A stretch of DNA of 14,847 bases, taken from positions 1-14,847 of the forward strand of contig JBGTDU010000123.1 of the NCBI GenBank assembly GCA_041748175.1, in the 5' to 3' direction. The notes under the pieces are model-generated. The model was not told where the DNA came from and searched no databases. It saw only the letters and a program-made list of their open reading frames with translations. Below, piece by piece: positions 1 through 7,343 of this stretch. Source of the DNA: JAHEJB01 sp041748175. GTDB lineage: Bacteria; Bacteroidota; Rhodothermia; Rhodothermales; Rubricoccaceae. The first letter of the stretch is position 1. The number at the start of each line of letters is the position of its first letter. A program made the position numbers and the translations under genes.

Positions 1-449
1 CGTAGGTAGAAGTGCAGATAGGATTCCTCGCGGTCGTATCCGAGCGAATCATAGAGCGCCCGAGCTACCAGATTGTCTCGCTCCGTGGCGAGTTCGATAG
101 CTACGGCCCCAGTTGAAACGGCAAACTCCCGGGCCGCGTCCATCAGCGCCCTCGAAACGCCCTGGCCCCGAGCCGACTCAGCCACGAACAGATCGTTGAG
201 CGTCCACACACGCCGCATCCGAACCGACGAGAAGGTTGGGTAGAGCTGCGTGAAGCCAACGAGTTCGCCGGTTTCCTCAAGTCGTGCCGCAAAGATTACG
301 GACTCGTCGTTCGCGAGCCGGTCGCTCAGAAACAGCCGGGCGCCATCGAAATCGGCGGGCTGTTTGTAAAACTGGCGGTATCCGTCAAAGAGCACCGCGA
401 GGTCGTCGAGGTGCTCTTCGTTTGCTCGGAAGATGTTCTTTCTGGCCAT
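1..449 (-). CDS. GNAT-family N-acetyltransferase (3' end cut off by window edge)
   Basis: Reading the minus strand from the ATG at 449-447 gives 149 uninterrupted residues that run off the window. It opens MARKNIFRANEEHLDDLAVL and shows the Gcn5-related N-acetyltransferase layout: an N-terminal helix with FDGYRQFY (21-28), a central strand region (GELVGFTQLY, 61-70), the acetyl-CoA pyrophosphate loop RGQGVSRALM (94-103, the R/Q-x-x-G-x-G/A motif) and the late strand-helix block with LYDSLGYDREES (132-143). Members transfer an acetyl group from acetyl-CoA to an amine; the acceptor here cannot be read. Small single-domain members of this type are about 150 residues, so only a few residues are probably missing. 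GTG (487) and TTG in-frame starts lie upstream, but the ATG fits the family N-terminus. It lies 29 nt downstream of the broken hicA frame on the same strand and may share its transcript. Confidence 0.85.
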   Translation of the reverse strand, partial: MARKNIFRANEEHLDDLAVLFDGYRQFYKQPADFDGARLFLSDRLANDESVIFAARLEETGELVGFTQLYPTFSSVRMRRVWTLNDLFVAESARGQGVSRALMDAAREFAVSTGAVAIELATERDNLVARALYDSLGYDREESYLHFYL

Positions 450-478
450 TCTGCTGGGCAATGGGTACGCGTAGCCCA

Positions 479-670
479 CTATTTACTGAGATCCGGAATC
501 GAAAGACCTCGGCAGATCTTGCGGGCGAGGCCGTTTGGGATCTCCGTGTGGCGCGGATCGGCTTCGGCCTCTCCGGTTTGCGGGTTCGTCCAAAGAGAAT
601 GACTCCGACCCTCCCGTTAGAGGTAGCAGCCGAACCTGCGCAGATGTTTAAGGCGCGCATTCCGTTTCAA
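479..670 (-). pseudogene. hicA: HicA-type mRNA interferase toxin, interrupted by in-frame TAA
   Basis: This frame starts at TTG (670-668), overlapping the hicB stop as TTGA, and runs 63 codons to a TAG at 481-479. It reads LKRNARLKHLRRFGCYL, then TAA at 619-617 (codon 18), then REGRSHSLWTNPQTG, PRHTEIPNGL and ARKICRGLSIP. This follows the small HicA toxin order: basic helix, REGGxH strand, NP turn, PRHxEI, then the ARKICxxLGIP helix. The expected active-site His (codon 24) lies after the stop, so the 17-residue product before it would be inactive. There is no in-frame ATG after the stop. Two further positions differ from what I expect of the family (GR where GG is usual; D before PRH). I infer a decayed toxin by a single substitution. 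A sequencing error or recoding are alternatives. Confidence 0.75.
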
Positions 671-885
671 GCTGCTACGAGCACAGTCGTTCGTTCTGCG
701 TTGTCGGGAACCCCTTGCAGCCCATCAGTTCTACGGTCCTCGAGAATCAGCGCAATCGCATCAGCCAGAATTGTAAGCGCCTCGTCCCGCGTTTTTCCCT
801 GGCCGTTGGCGCCGGGTACTTCGGGAGCGTAAGCGACGAACCAGTCTTCGTCGCGCTCAACAATAGCGGTGAATTCGTGCTGCAT
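667..885 (-). CDS. hicB: HicB-family antitoxin
   Basis: A 72-residue protein beginning MQHEFTAIVERDEDWFVAYA, with PEVPGANGQGKTRDEAL and ADAIALILEDRR following. This is the partial RNase-H-like HicB antitoxin fold, which in intact modules binds and blocks the HicA mRNA interferase. It is the short form without a visible C-terminal DNA-binding domain. I chose the ATG at 885 because family members start M-K/Q-x-EFTA; a second in-frame ATG at 894 would add three residues (MRA). Neither has a purine-rich ribosome site. It lies 43 nt downstream of icd, and its TGA overlaps the TTG start of the broken hicA, the antitoxin-first (hicBA) order. With hicA interrupted it is effectively an orphan antitoxin. 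Confidence 0.85.
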   Translation of the reverse strand: MQHEFTAIVERDEDWFVAYAPEVPGANGQGKTRDEALTILADAIALILEDRRTDGLQGVPDNAERTTVLVAA

Positions 886-928
886 GGCTCGCATGAAGGT
901 TTAATCAAACTGTGGACGCACGCGCGAC

Positions 929-2176
929 TTACATGTTCGCAATCAACGCATCCCCGAACTCCGAGCACTTCAGGAGCGTCGCGCCGTCCATGACGCGCTC
1001 GAAGTCGTAGGTGACGGTTTTGGCGAGAATCGTCTTCTCCATCGAGTCGATGATGCGGTCGGCGGCTTCGTTCCAGCCCAGGTAGCGAAGCATCATCTCG
1101 CCGGAGAGGATGACGCTGGAGGGGTTCACCTTGTCGAGCCCGGCGTACTTCGGCGCGGTGCCGTGCGTGGCTTCGAAGACGGCGTGGCCCGTGTCGTAGC
1201 TGATGTTGGCGCCCGGCGCGATGCCGATGCCGCCAACCTGAGCCGCGAGGGCGTCCGACACGTAGTCGCCGTTGAGATTCATCGTGGCGATCACGTCGTA
1301 CTCGCGCGAGCGGGTCAGAATCTGCTGCAAGAAGGCGTCGGCGATCACGTCTTTGATAATGATCTCGTGGCCGTTCTTCCGGAGAACCTGCCACGGCCCA
1401 CCATCGAGGTCTTCCGCGCCATAGGACTTCGCCGTCTCGTAGCCCCAGTCGCGGAACGCGCCCTCTGTGAACTTCATGATGTTGCCCTTGTGGACGAGCG
1501 TTATGTTTTTCCGCTTGTGTTCGATGGCGTGGTCGAGCGCCGCGCGCATCAGGCGCTCCGTGCCTTGCCGCGATGTTGGTTTGATGCCAATCCCGCTCGT
1601 GTCCGGAAATCGAATCTTGGCGTAGCGTTCCGGGAAGGCCTCTTTGAACAGTTGCTTGAAACGCTCAACATCCTCCGTGCCTTCCTCGAACTCGATGCCT
1701 GCGTAAATGTCCTCCGTGTTCTCGCGGAAGATGATCATGTCGATGGCGTCCGGCTCCGTGACGGGGGAGGGAACTCCCCGGAAGTACCGAACCGGACGAA
1801 CGCAGGCGTACAGATCCAGCTTCTGGCGGATGGCAACGTTCAGCGAACGAATTCCGCCGCCGACGGGCGTAGTCAGAGGGCCCTTGATGGCGACGAGGTA
1901 GTGCCGTATCGCCTCGATCGTGTCCTCCGGTAGCCACTCGTCGAATTGGTCGAAAGCTTTCTGGCCAGCAAACACCTCGAACCATTCGATCCTGCGGCCC
2001 GAGCCATAGGCTTTTTCGACGGCGGCGTCGAGAACGCGCACAGACGCCGCCCAGATGTCCGGCCCGATTCCGTCGCCTTCGATGAATGGGATAATGGGAT
2101 TATCGGGGACGTTCAGTCCGTCAGCAGTCTTTGTGATCGTCTGGCCGTTGGTGGGCGGAGCGAGGTGTTGGAACAT
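929..2176 (-). CDS. icd: NADP-dependent isocitrate dehydrogenase
   Basis: A 415-residue cytosolic TCA-cycle enzyme that oxidatively decarboxylates isocitrate to 2-oxoglutarate with NADP+. Length and motifs follow the E. coli Icd type (416 aa). The substrate site is visible as RSLNVAIRQ (Ser111, equivalent to the phosphorylated Ser113 of E. coli, and Arg117), Arg127, Arg151 and Tyr158 in FRENTEDIYAG, and Lys230. Metal ligands are Asp280, Asp304 and Asp308 (NGDYVSD). The cofactor site has HGTAPKYAG (Lys343, Tyr344) and Tyr390/Arg394 in TYDFERVMDG, the residues that favour NADP over NAD. It ends CSEFGDALIANM. The frame is open 48 codons further upstream, but that stretch reads through the polypyrimidine tract and has no family match, so ATG 2176 is preferred. 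No Shine-Dalgarno sequence is present. Ser111 would allow AceK-type phosphorylation, but no aceK is in the window. Confidence 0.97.
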   Translation of the reverse strand: MFQHLAPPTNGQTITKTADGLNVPDNPIIPFIEGDGIGPDIWAASVRVLDAAVEKAYGSGRRIEWFEVFAGQKAFDQFDEWLPEDTIEAIRHYLVAIKGPLTTPVGGGIRSLNVAIRQKLDLYACVRPVRYFRGVPSPVTEPDAIDMIIFRENTEDIYAGIEFEEGTEDVERFKQLFKEAFPERYAKIRFPDTSGIGIKPTSRQGTERLMRAALDHAIEHKRKNITLVHKGNIMKFTEGAFRDWGYETAKSYGAEDLDGGPWQVLRKNGHEIIIKDVIADAFLQQILTRSREYDVIATMNLNGDYVSDALAAQVGGIGIAPGANISYDTGHAVFEATHGTAPKYAGLDKVNPSSVILSGEMMLRYLGWNEAADRIIDSMEKTILAKTVTYDFERVMDGATLLKCSEFGDALIANM

Positions 2177-2177
2177 T

Positions 2178-2210
2178 GAAAGGGAAAAGGGAAAAGGGGA
2201 AAGGGAAAAG
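2178..2210. repeat. Homopurine/homopyrimidine tract with four G-runs just before icd
   Basis: The plus strand is purines only for 33 nt, with G-runs at 2182-2184, 2189-2191, 2196-2199 and 2203-2205 separated by 3-4 A residues. This meets the usual G-quadruplex pattern (four runs of at least three G, short loops). On the icd coding strand it is a CCCTTTT-like repeat ending 2 nt before the ATG, occupying the place of a ribosome-binding site. The near-repetitive units make copy-number change by slippage possible. Confidence 0.7.
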
Positions 2211-2279
2211 TGCGCGTACGGCTGGGAACTAGCAAGGAAGGTCTTTGCCAGATCGAAAGGATAGGGAATCCCATCTACG

Positions 2280-2317
2280 AAAAAGCCCGGCCGTCCGATA
2301 GGTTGGGACAGCCGGGC
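2280..2317 (-). terminator. Intrinsic terminator of the T9SS cargo gene
   Basis: On the minus strand a GC-rich hairpin has arms GCCCGGC (2317-2311) and GCCGGGC (2291-2285), extended after one mismatch by four more pairs (GTCC/GGAC), with a short loop and a run of five T (2284-2280). It is 123 nt downstream of the stop of the secreted-protein gene and about 100 nt upstream of icd, so it should separate the two transcripts. The plus-strand side lacks a T-run. Confidence 0.75.
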
Positions 2318-2325
2318 CAAATAGT

Positions 2326-2431
2326 TGTCATTCCGACGACCGAAGGAAGGAGGAATCTCCGTGGCTACATGAAAGTGCGGCGCTTGGGAGATCCCTCGTC
2401 GTCCCGCGTTGCGGGACTGCTCGGGATGACA
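2326..2431. repeat. Imperfect intergenic inverted-repeat element (REP/MITE-like)
   Basis: The 106-bp segment starts TGTCATTCC and ends GGGATGACA, imperfect reverse complements. The arms continue inward with GAGGAATCTCC on the left and GGAGATCCCTC on the right. A small perfect palindrome, GTCCCGC-gtt-GCGGGAC, sits at 2401-2417. The 'CATTCC...AGGAATCTC / GAGATTCCT...GGAATGACA' style of palindrome is, from general knowledge, frequent between genes in Bacteroidota-like and some other genomes. It has no coding content. It lies between the T9SS cargo stop (2440) and the terminator, so the cargo mRNA would carry it as a 3' hairpin. Only one copy is present in this window, so repetitiveness is inferred. 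Confidence 0.6.
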
Positions 2432-2439
2432 AGGTGTGG

Positions 2440-3774
2440 TTATTTCAACAGCGTTACGCGGCCGGACTCGGCAAAGGTCTGGCCGATTGCGCGGTAGTAG
2501 TAGGAGCCGCTCGGCAGGTTGGTGCCGTCAATCGTGAAGGCGCGGGCCTGGCCTGCCTCCATCTGGCCACTGAACAGCGAAGCGACTCGCTGGCCGAGCG
2601 CATTGTACAGCCCAACATCAACATGCTGCGCGGCCGCGACGGAGAGCGAGAACGAGGCCTGCGGATTGAACGGGTTCGGATAGGCCTGTGTCAGAACGTG
2701 CGTGCCCGGAACGCCAACCGCTATCTCGACCTGCGGGCTGTATTCAAACGCGCCGTCGAAATCGATCTGCTTGAGCCGCGCGGTGTACGTACCTGGCGCG
2801 AGATCCGAGATCATGTAGTTGTACGACTGTTCGAGGGTTGTCGTCCCATGGCCGTCTACAAAACCCATGGCCTGATAGTCGCCCGTGCCTTTCAGTTGAA
2901 CTTCGAAACCCGCGTTGTTGGTCTCGGAAGACGTTCGCCAATTTAGGTTGAGATCCGACCCATTTACGGTGGCGTCGAAACTCACGAGTTCGACAGGGAC
3001 CAGGTCGGCCCAGGCCGTGGCGACACGAATCCCGTCCACTGTCAGGGTCATGGGATCACTGCCTTGCCGGAGGTTCACGTTGCCGGCGTTTGGCATATCG
3101 GGATCCGGATCGATGCTCGAAACGGTTGGCGATCCCGGCTCAACAGAGAAATCATCGCCGTCCGCGAACACGTAAAGGTCCACCGTATCGTCGTCTACGC
3201 CATCAAAAAAGGTGTACTTGAGTACGACAAGAAATGTGTTCTCGACCTCACGTATGGCCAGGTCCCAGCCGATGGGATCCGTACTTCCAGATCCCTTGGA
3301 GACCCCAAAATTGAATTCATGAAACGTGGCTGATCCACCTTCGGTAGGCGGCGGAGTCCGCATATAGACGCGGCCCTTAAAATTGGTATCGTGCGGTTCC
3401 TGTGTGAGATGGAAGAAGTAGTCACCGAACTCGTCGGTCACCACACTCTCAGCATTGACAAGGAACGACGTGTAGACACTGGTGCTGCCGCCACTTCCAG
3501 GCATGCTGACTGGCGCGAACCCTCGATGGACATCTTCGCTCGATGCGGCCTGGCCCACGATAACTACCGAACCGCCGGAATTCAACGGATAGCCAGCAAG
3601 GGAGAGGTTCGCGGCATCGACCACGAGAAAGTTGCCCGTGCCGCTGTGATTTATCCAGCCATTATCCGTCAGCAGCTCACCGACGGGGTAATCAAAGTTT
3701 TCGTCCAGCAGGGACTGGGAGGAAGCGGGGCCGAGCAACAGACAAGCAACCGCGAGGAGTAGGACAAAGCGCAT
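2440..3774 (-). CDS. Secreted protein with C-terminal T9SS type A sorting domain
   Basis: A 444-residue protein. Residues 1-19 are a signal peptide (MRFVLLLAVACLLLGPASS) with Gln20 as the likely mature N-terminus. Residues about 20-250 (NFDYPVGELLTDNGWINHSG onward, rich in strands and glycines) resemble the jelly-roll, concanavalin-A-like region often seen in type IX secretion cargo; no catalytic motif is visible. Residues about 258-350 (VPVELVSFDATVNGSDLNL, NWRTSSETNNAGFEV) are a fibronectin-III-like domain. Residues 359-444 are the type A Por sorting domain: QAYPNPFNPQASFSL, LYNALGQRVASL, then a C-terminal strand ending RVTLLK. It should cross the inner membrane by Sec, the outer membrane by T9SS, and be released or anchored after removal of the C-terminal domain. 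ATG 3774 is chosen because the upstream in-frame codons lack signal-peptide character. It is 122 nt downstream of the DUF4175-type gene. Substrate or binding target is unknown. Confidence 0.85.
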   Translation of the reverse strand: MRFVLLLAVACLLLGPASSQSLLDENFDYPVGELLTDNGWINHSGTGNFLVVDAANLSLAGYPLNSGGSVVIVGQAASSEDVHRGFAPVSMPGSGGSTSVYTSFLVNAESVVTDEFGDYFFHLTQEPHDTNFKGRVYMRTPPPTEGGSATFHEFNFGVSKGSGSTDPIGWDLAIREVENTFLVVLKYTFFDGVDDDTVDLYVFADGDDFSVEPGSPTVSSIDPDPDMPNAGNVNLRQGSDPMTLTVDGIRVATAWADLVPVELVSFDATVNGSDLNLNWRTSSETNNAGFEVQLKGTGDYQAMGFVDGHGTTTLEQSYNYMISDLAPGTYTARLKQIDFDGAFEYSPQVEIAVGVPGTHVLTQAYPNPFNPQASFSLSVAAAQHVDVGLYNALGQRVASLFSGQMEAGQARAFTIDGTNLPSGSYYYRAIGQTFAESGRVTLLK

Positions 3775-3896
3775 GGGAGGGAGGGGATTCGTTGGGAAAG
3801 GGGATGCGATTTCGGCGCATAGCCGTGGAGGAAATGTAGCGGTGGGCCACACGCCTCGCAAGGGCAGTGGATTAACAGAGCGTCAAGACGACGCGC

Positions 3897-6800
3897 CTAT
3901 TCGCCAGCCCTGTTCTGCAGGCGGTCGAAATACCGCTTGATGAGGTCCTCATAGTCGGGCGCGTACCCACTTTCGAGTGCCCGGATGAGGTCGCGGCGGA
4001 GCCGCTCGGTCGGAATCTGGTTGAGGTTCAGGCGGTCCGGGCGGTTGCCGTCCCGCTCCTGGCCGGTCTGGCCTTCGCGCCTCTCCTCACGGCCGCGCTG
4101 GTTTGCTGACCGCTCTGCTTCGAGCAGACGCTGAACGATGTTCTGTTGTCGGGGAAGAGTTTCGCGCGTGATTGTGCCTTGCCGCATTTCGCGAGCAGCG
4201 TCCCGCATCTCCTCGACGGCGCGCTGGAGCGCACTGCGCGTTTGTGCATCGAGATTGCCGCCGCCTTCGCGGAGCATCTCCTGAAGCTGTTGTCGGATGG
4301 CTTCCTGCTGTGCAGCAGCCTGCCGCATTCGCTCGGCCCGGCTCTGGGAAAGGCGCTCGCCGGCCATGTTGTTCAGCATCTGCTGCATCTGGTCGCTGAG
4401 GCCCTGCTGTTGCTGGCCCATCTGTTGCATTTGCTGCATCATCTGTTGCATCGACATCCCCGAGCCGCTGCCGCTGCCGCTGTTCTGCATCTGGTCGAGC
4501 AATTCCGAGAGCATCAACGCTAACTCATTCAGATGCGTCATCGCCGTTTTCTGATGGCCTGAAGCTGGACCCGGCTGCAACTCGGCGAGTCGGTCGGTTG
4601 CCTGGCCCATTTCGCGCAGCGCATCGTTGGTCATGGTCTGGATGGCGTGATCGAGTTGAGGAATTTTGCGCGAGATGGCTCGAATCGAGTCCGCAACCGT
4701 GGCAAGGCCGCTCGCCAGTTCCACCTGTTCTTGCGCGATGGGGCGCAGGGCGGGGCTTCGGCTCGGGAGGGCACTCGTCTCGTCGCCCAGACGCTCCTGT
4801 TCCTCCGACAAGGTCAGCACATCATCCAGAATCCGACGCAGGCCCGAGATGTTGGCCTGCTCCTGGCCGGACTGCATCTCGCTCGACATACTCTGCATCT
4901 GCTGCGACATGCTCTCCAGCTGCTCCTGCATCTGCTGCTGGCCCTGCTGCGCCGGGCTGAGTTCGTTTTGCCGGAGTTGTTCGGCGTTCTCCTCCATCTG
5001 CTCAGACATTTCCTGTTGCTCCATCTGCTCCATCATCTCCTGCATCTGTTCGTTCGGCGCACCCTGCTGCTCCTGCATCTTCGCCGCCAACTGCTCCATC
5101 ATCTCCTCTAGCTCTTCCATCTGCGCCTGTGCGCTCTCCTGGTCGGCGGCCAATTGCTCCCGTTCTGCAGCACTTTGCTGCTCGCTGGTCTCGCCGTCGT
5201 TCTGCTTTTCCTCCAGGTTCTCGGTTGCCTCCCGAAGGGCAGCTTCCTGCTCCGCGAGATCTTCAGCGCGTTGGCCGGCCTCGTCAAGCTCCTGCGCCGT
5301 TCGGAGGCGTTCGAAGAGTTCCATCGCGCGCTCCAGCCGCTCGCGGAAATCTTCCTCGTTGAACTCGATATCCTCCAGCGACTGCATCATCTGCTGCATA
5401 TCCATCTGCTCCATCGCCTGGCGGAGCATCTCCAGGGCTTCTTGGAGTTCGGGCGAGTTGAGTTCTTCCATCACCTGCTGCATGGCCTCGTAGAGCTCCA
5501 TTGTCTGCTCGGAAACGAGGTCGCCTCGTTCCATCTGTTGCATCATCTCCTGCATCTGCTCCGCGAGGCTCGCGGCCTGCTGCTGGATGGATTCGTGCTG
5601 CTGCAAGAGCTGCTCGATCTGGCGCTCGTCCTCCCAATCGGGGCGAGGGTCGCGGCGGACTTCATCCCTGAGCTCCTCGAAACGATCTCGGAGTTCGTCG
5701 GCGTTCTCTTCGAGGTCGTCGAGATTTTTCTCGGTTTCGTCCTGGGTTTCTTCGAGGTGGTCGAGCTGCTCGTCGAGCGAGGGATAGCGAAGCGAATAAA
5801 CCGAGGTCCTGGCCGCCTTGTAGCCATGCACGGCGTCGTTGTCTCGCACTTCGCCGTAGAACTCGACGACGTCTCCGGGCTCTATAGCGCCTTTTGATGT
5901 CCGAAGAAGCCAGTTGGCCACAACGTCCTGGTCGAGTCCGCGGGATCCTCCTAGGGGAAGAGACACCCGGCGGAATCCGGTGTCGGCTTCGCCGCGGGCG
6001 CTTTCGGAGACGCGCCAGAGAAGGCTTGCGCCAGAGAATCCGAAGTCGTCGGTGACCCGGAAGCGGACCGTTCGGCTGGTTTCTCCAGAGAGGCTGCCTT
6101 CCGCGCCCTCAAGCAGTGTGATCTGCGGAGGGGCGTCGGTCAAGACTCCCAAAGCGTAGTGGACCGGGCTGTCATTCTCACGGCCATTCTCACCGACTAG
6201 TTTGATGCTGTACTCGCCCTCGCCGCGCAATCCGAAGGAGCCTGAGGCGATGTCTCCGTCTACAGAAAGTGGAACGATCTGGGTATCCCCGCCGCTCCAG
6301 CGGACAATCAGCGCGGCTTCGGCGACTGGTGCCTCACCAAGCTCCGCCCGGATGTGTACGCTGGAGCCGGCCAGCCCAAGCACATCGCCAACGCCCGGAG
6401 CGAGCCGCCGCGGAGGGAGCCCTGTGTAGCCCGGCGGAGACAGGGAAACAACTAGATTGCGGACGATGGGGCGCGCAACAACCGTGGCCTGGTACCAGCG
6501 CGAGTTCACACCTGCGGCTGTAATTCGGTAGCGCAGATCTCCGCGAAGGTTGGGGATGCTGTGGCTGAATACCCCGTCATCGCCCAGCGAGAGGCGGGCC
6601 TGATCAAGCGACTCTTCATCGGGGCGGCCAAACTCAAGAATGGCGTCAGGCGGAAAATCACGGCCGACGGGCCGCGCACTAATCTCCAGTGGTTCGCCTC
6701 GTGCGAGCTCCACGTTGCCCGGCTGTACCTCAAACAAAAAAGGCGCGGGCGGTTCGAACGCTGTGGTCGGCGAGAGCAGCCGTTCCATGGCGCCCGTGAA

Positions 6801-7343
6801 AGGACCGGGTGCGGCGAGAAAGAACGAGAGAAGCCCGAGCAGGGGAAGGACGGCCCATGGCGCGACGCGCCTGGAAGGTCTGAAATCCTCCAAGCGCTCA
6901 AAAGGCACAGCCTCAACAGACATCCCCAGCGAGTGCATCGCACTATCGACAAAATGCGTGGGCGCCACCGACGTTTTACCGTCGGCCAGATCGAGAAGTG
7001 TCGTCAGCCGGTCCGCGATGTCCGGGAAAATCAGGCCCGCCCGGCGAGCGGCGGTTCGCTCCGAACGCCCCGGAACGACCCCGCCCAACCGCAACAGCGG
7101 GAGTGCGACGAAGTAGCCGAGCAGTCCAAGCGCACCAAAAAGGAAGACCCAGAAAAAGACCGAGCGCAGGCCGACGCCCATCCAAAGAAGCGCTTCTGAC
7201 CCTGCGGCGGCAAGAAGCAGCGCGGCCATTACCCCGAGCATTACGAGCACGCCAAACACGACTTCGGCCATCGTTTGACGCCGCAGTGCCGTGCGCAAGC
7301 GCCGCCGCAATTCGGTGAGAAGATGTAAGGTGGCCTGGCTCAT
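3897..7343 (-). CDS. DUF4175-type membrane protein with very long Met/Gln/Glu-rich coiled coil
   Basis: An 1148-residue protein that I assign to the DUF4175-like family of uncharacterised inner-membrane proteins. Two transmembrane segments lie at about 26-47 and 60-84, followed by the conserved-looking stretch LIFPDIADRLTTLLDLADG (104-122) and a third membrane segment at about 161-178. Residues about 190-515 look like successive beta-sandwich domains, probably periplasmic. From about 521 (LDEQLDHLEETQDETEKNLD) to about 1060 the chain is predicted coiled coil, strongly enriched in Met, Gln and Glu, with a Gly-Ser linker (GSGSGSGMSMQQMMQQMQQM) near 958. The end is basic/hydrophilic and closes with LIRALESGYAPDYEDLIKRY. 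At DNA level the coil consists of degenerate CTGCTGCAT-like units. Function is not known; an envelope structural or scaffold role is a guess from architecture. It starts at ATG 7343, divergent from the TonB-dependent receptor. Confidence 0.8.
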   Translation of the reverse strand: MSQATLHLLTELRRRLRTALRRQTMAEVVFGVLVMLGVMAALLLAAAGSEALLWMGVGLRSVFFWVFLFGALGLLGYFVALPLLRLGGVVPGRSERTAARRAGLIFPDIADRLTTLLDLADGKTSVAPTHFVDSAMHSLGMSVEAVPFERLEDFRPSRRVAPWAVLPLLGLLSFFLAAPGPFTGAMERLLSPTTAFEPPAPFLFEVQPGNVELARGEPLEISARPVGRDFPPDAILEFGRPDEESLDQARLSLGDDGVFSHSIPNLRGDLRYRITAAGVNSRWYQATVVARPIVRNLVVSLSPPGYTGLPPRRLAPGVGDVLGLAGSSVHIRAELGEAPVAEAALIVRWSGGDTQIVPLSVDGDIASGSFGLRGEGEYSIKLVGENGRENDSPVHYALGVLTDAPPQITLLEGAEGSLSGETSRTVRFRVTDDFGFSGASLLWRVSESARGEADTGFRRVSLPLGGSRGLDQDVVANWLLRTSKGAIEPGDVVEFYGEVRDNDAVHGYKAARTSVYSLRYPSLDEQLDHLEETQDETEKNLDDLEENADELRDRFEELRDEVRRDPRPDWEDERQIEQLLQQHESIQQQAASLAEQMQEMMQQMERGDLVSEQTMELYEAMQQVMEELNSPELQEALEMLRQAMEQMDMQQMMQSLEDIEFNEEDFRERLERAMELFERLRTAQELDEAGQRAEDLAEQEAALREATENLEEKQNDGETSEQQSAAEREQLAADQESAQAQMEELEEMMEQLAAKMQEQQGAPNEQMQEMMEQMEQQEMSEQMEENAEQLRQNELSPAQQGQQQMQEQLESMSQQMQSMSSEMQSGQEQANISGLRRILDDVLTLSEEQERLGDETSALPSRSPALRPIAQEQVELASGLATVADSIRAISRKIPQLDHAIQTMTNDALREMGQATDRLAELQPGPASGHQKTAMTHLNELALMLSELLDQMQNSGSGSGSGMSMQQMMQQMQQMGQQQQGLSDQMQQMLNNMAGERLSQSRAERMRQAAAQQEAIRQQLQEMLREGGGNLDAQTRSALQRAVEEMRDAAREMRQGTITRETLPRQQNIVQRLLEAERSANQRGREERREGQTGQERDGNRPDRLNLNQIPTERLRRDLIRALESGYAPDYEDLIKRYFDRLQNRAGE

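Noticed and set aside
385..660. 91-codon minus-strand frame starting MRALNICAGS
   Set aside because: Out of frame with the HicA-like reading and overlaps the GNAT start; the alternative frame with HicA motifs explains the region better.
284..832. 182-codon plus-strand frame
   Set aside because: Arg/Ser-rich, antisense to GNAT, hicA and hicB; no recognisable domain.
1163..1933. 256-codon plus-strand open frame
   Set aside because: Antisense to icd, whose motifs are unmistakable; the product is Arg/Val-rich with no family character, a frame shadow of GC-rich coding sequence.
3880..3894. GCGTC-AAGAC-GACGC hairpin after the DUF4175-type stop as terminator
   Set aside because: Only a 5-bp stem and no T-run on the minus strand; too weak to call.
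4647..5897. Long Leu/His- and Ser/Cys-rich plus-strand open frames opposite the DUF4175-type gene
   Set aside because: They mirror the repetitive Met/Gln/Glu codons (e.g. LLHLLRH runs) and have no independent start context or family match.
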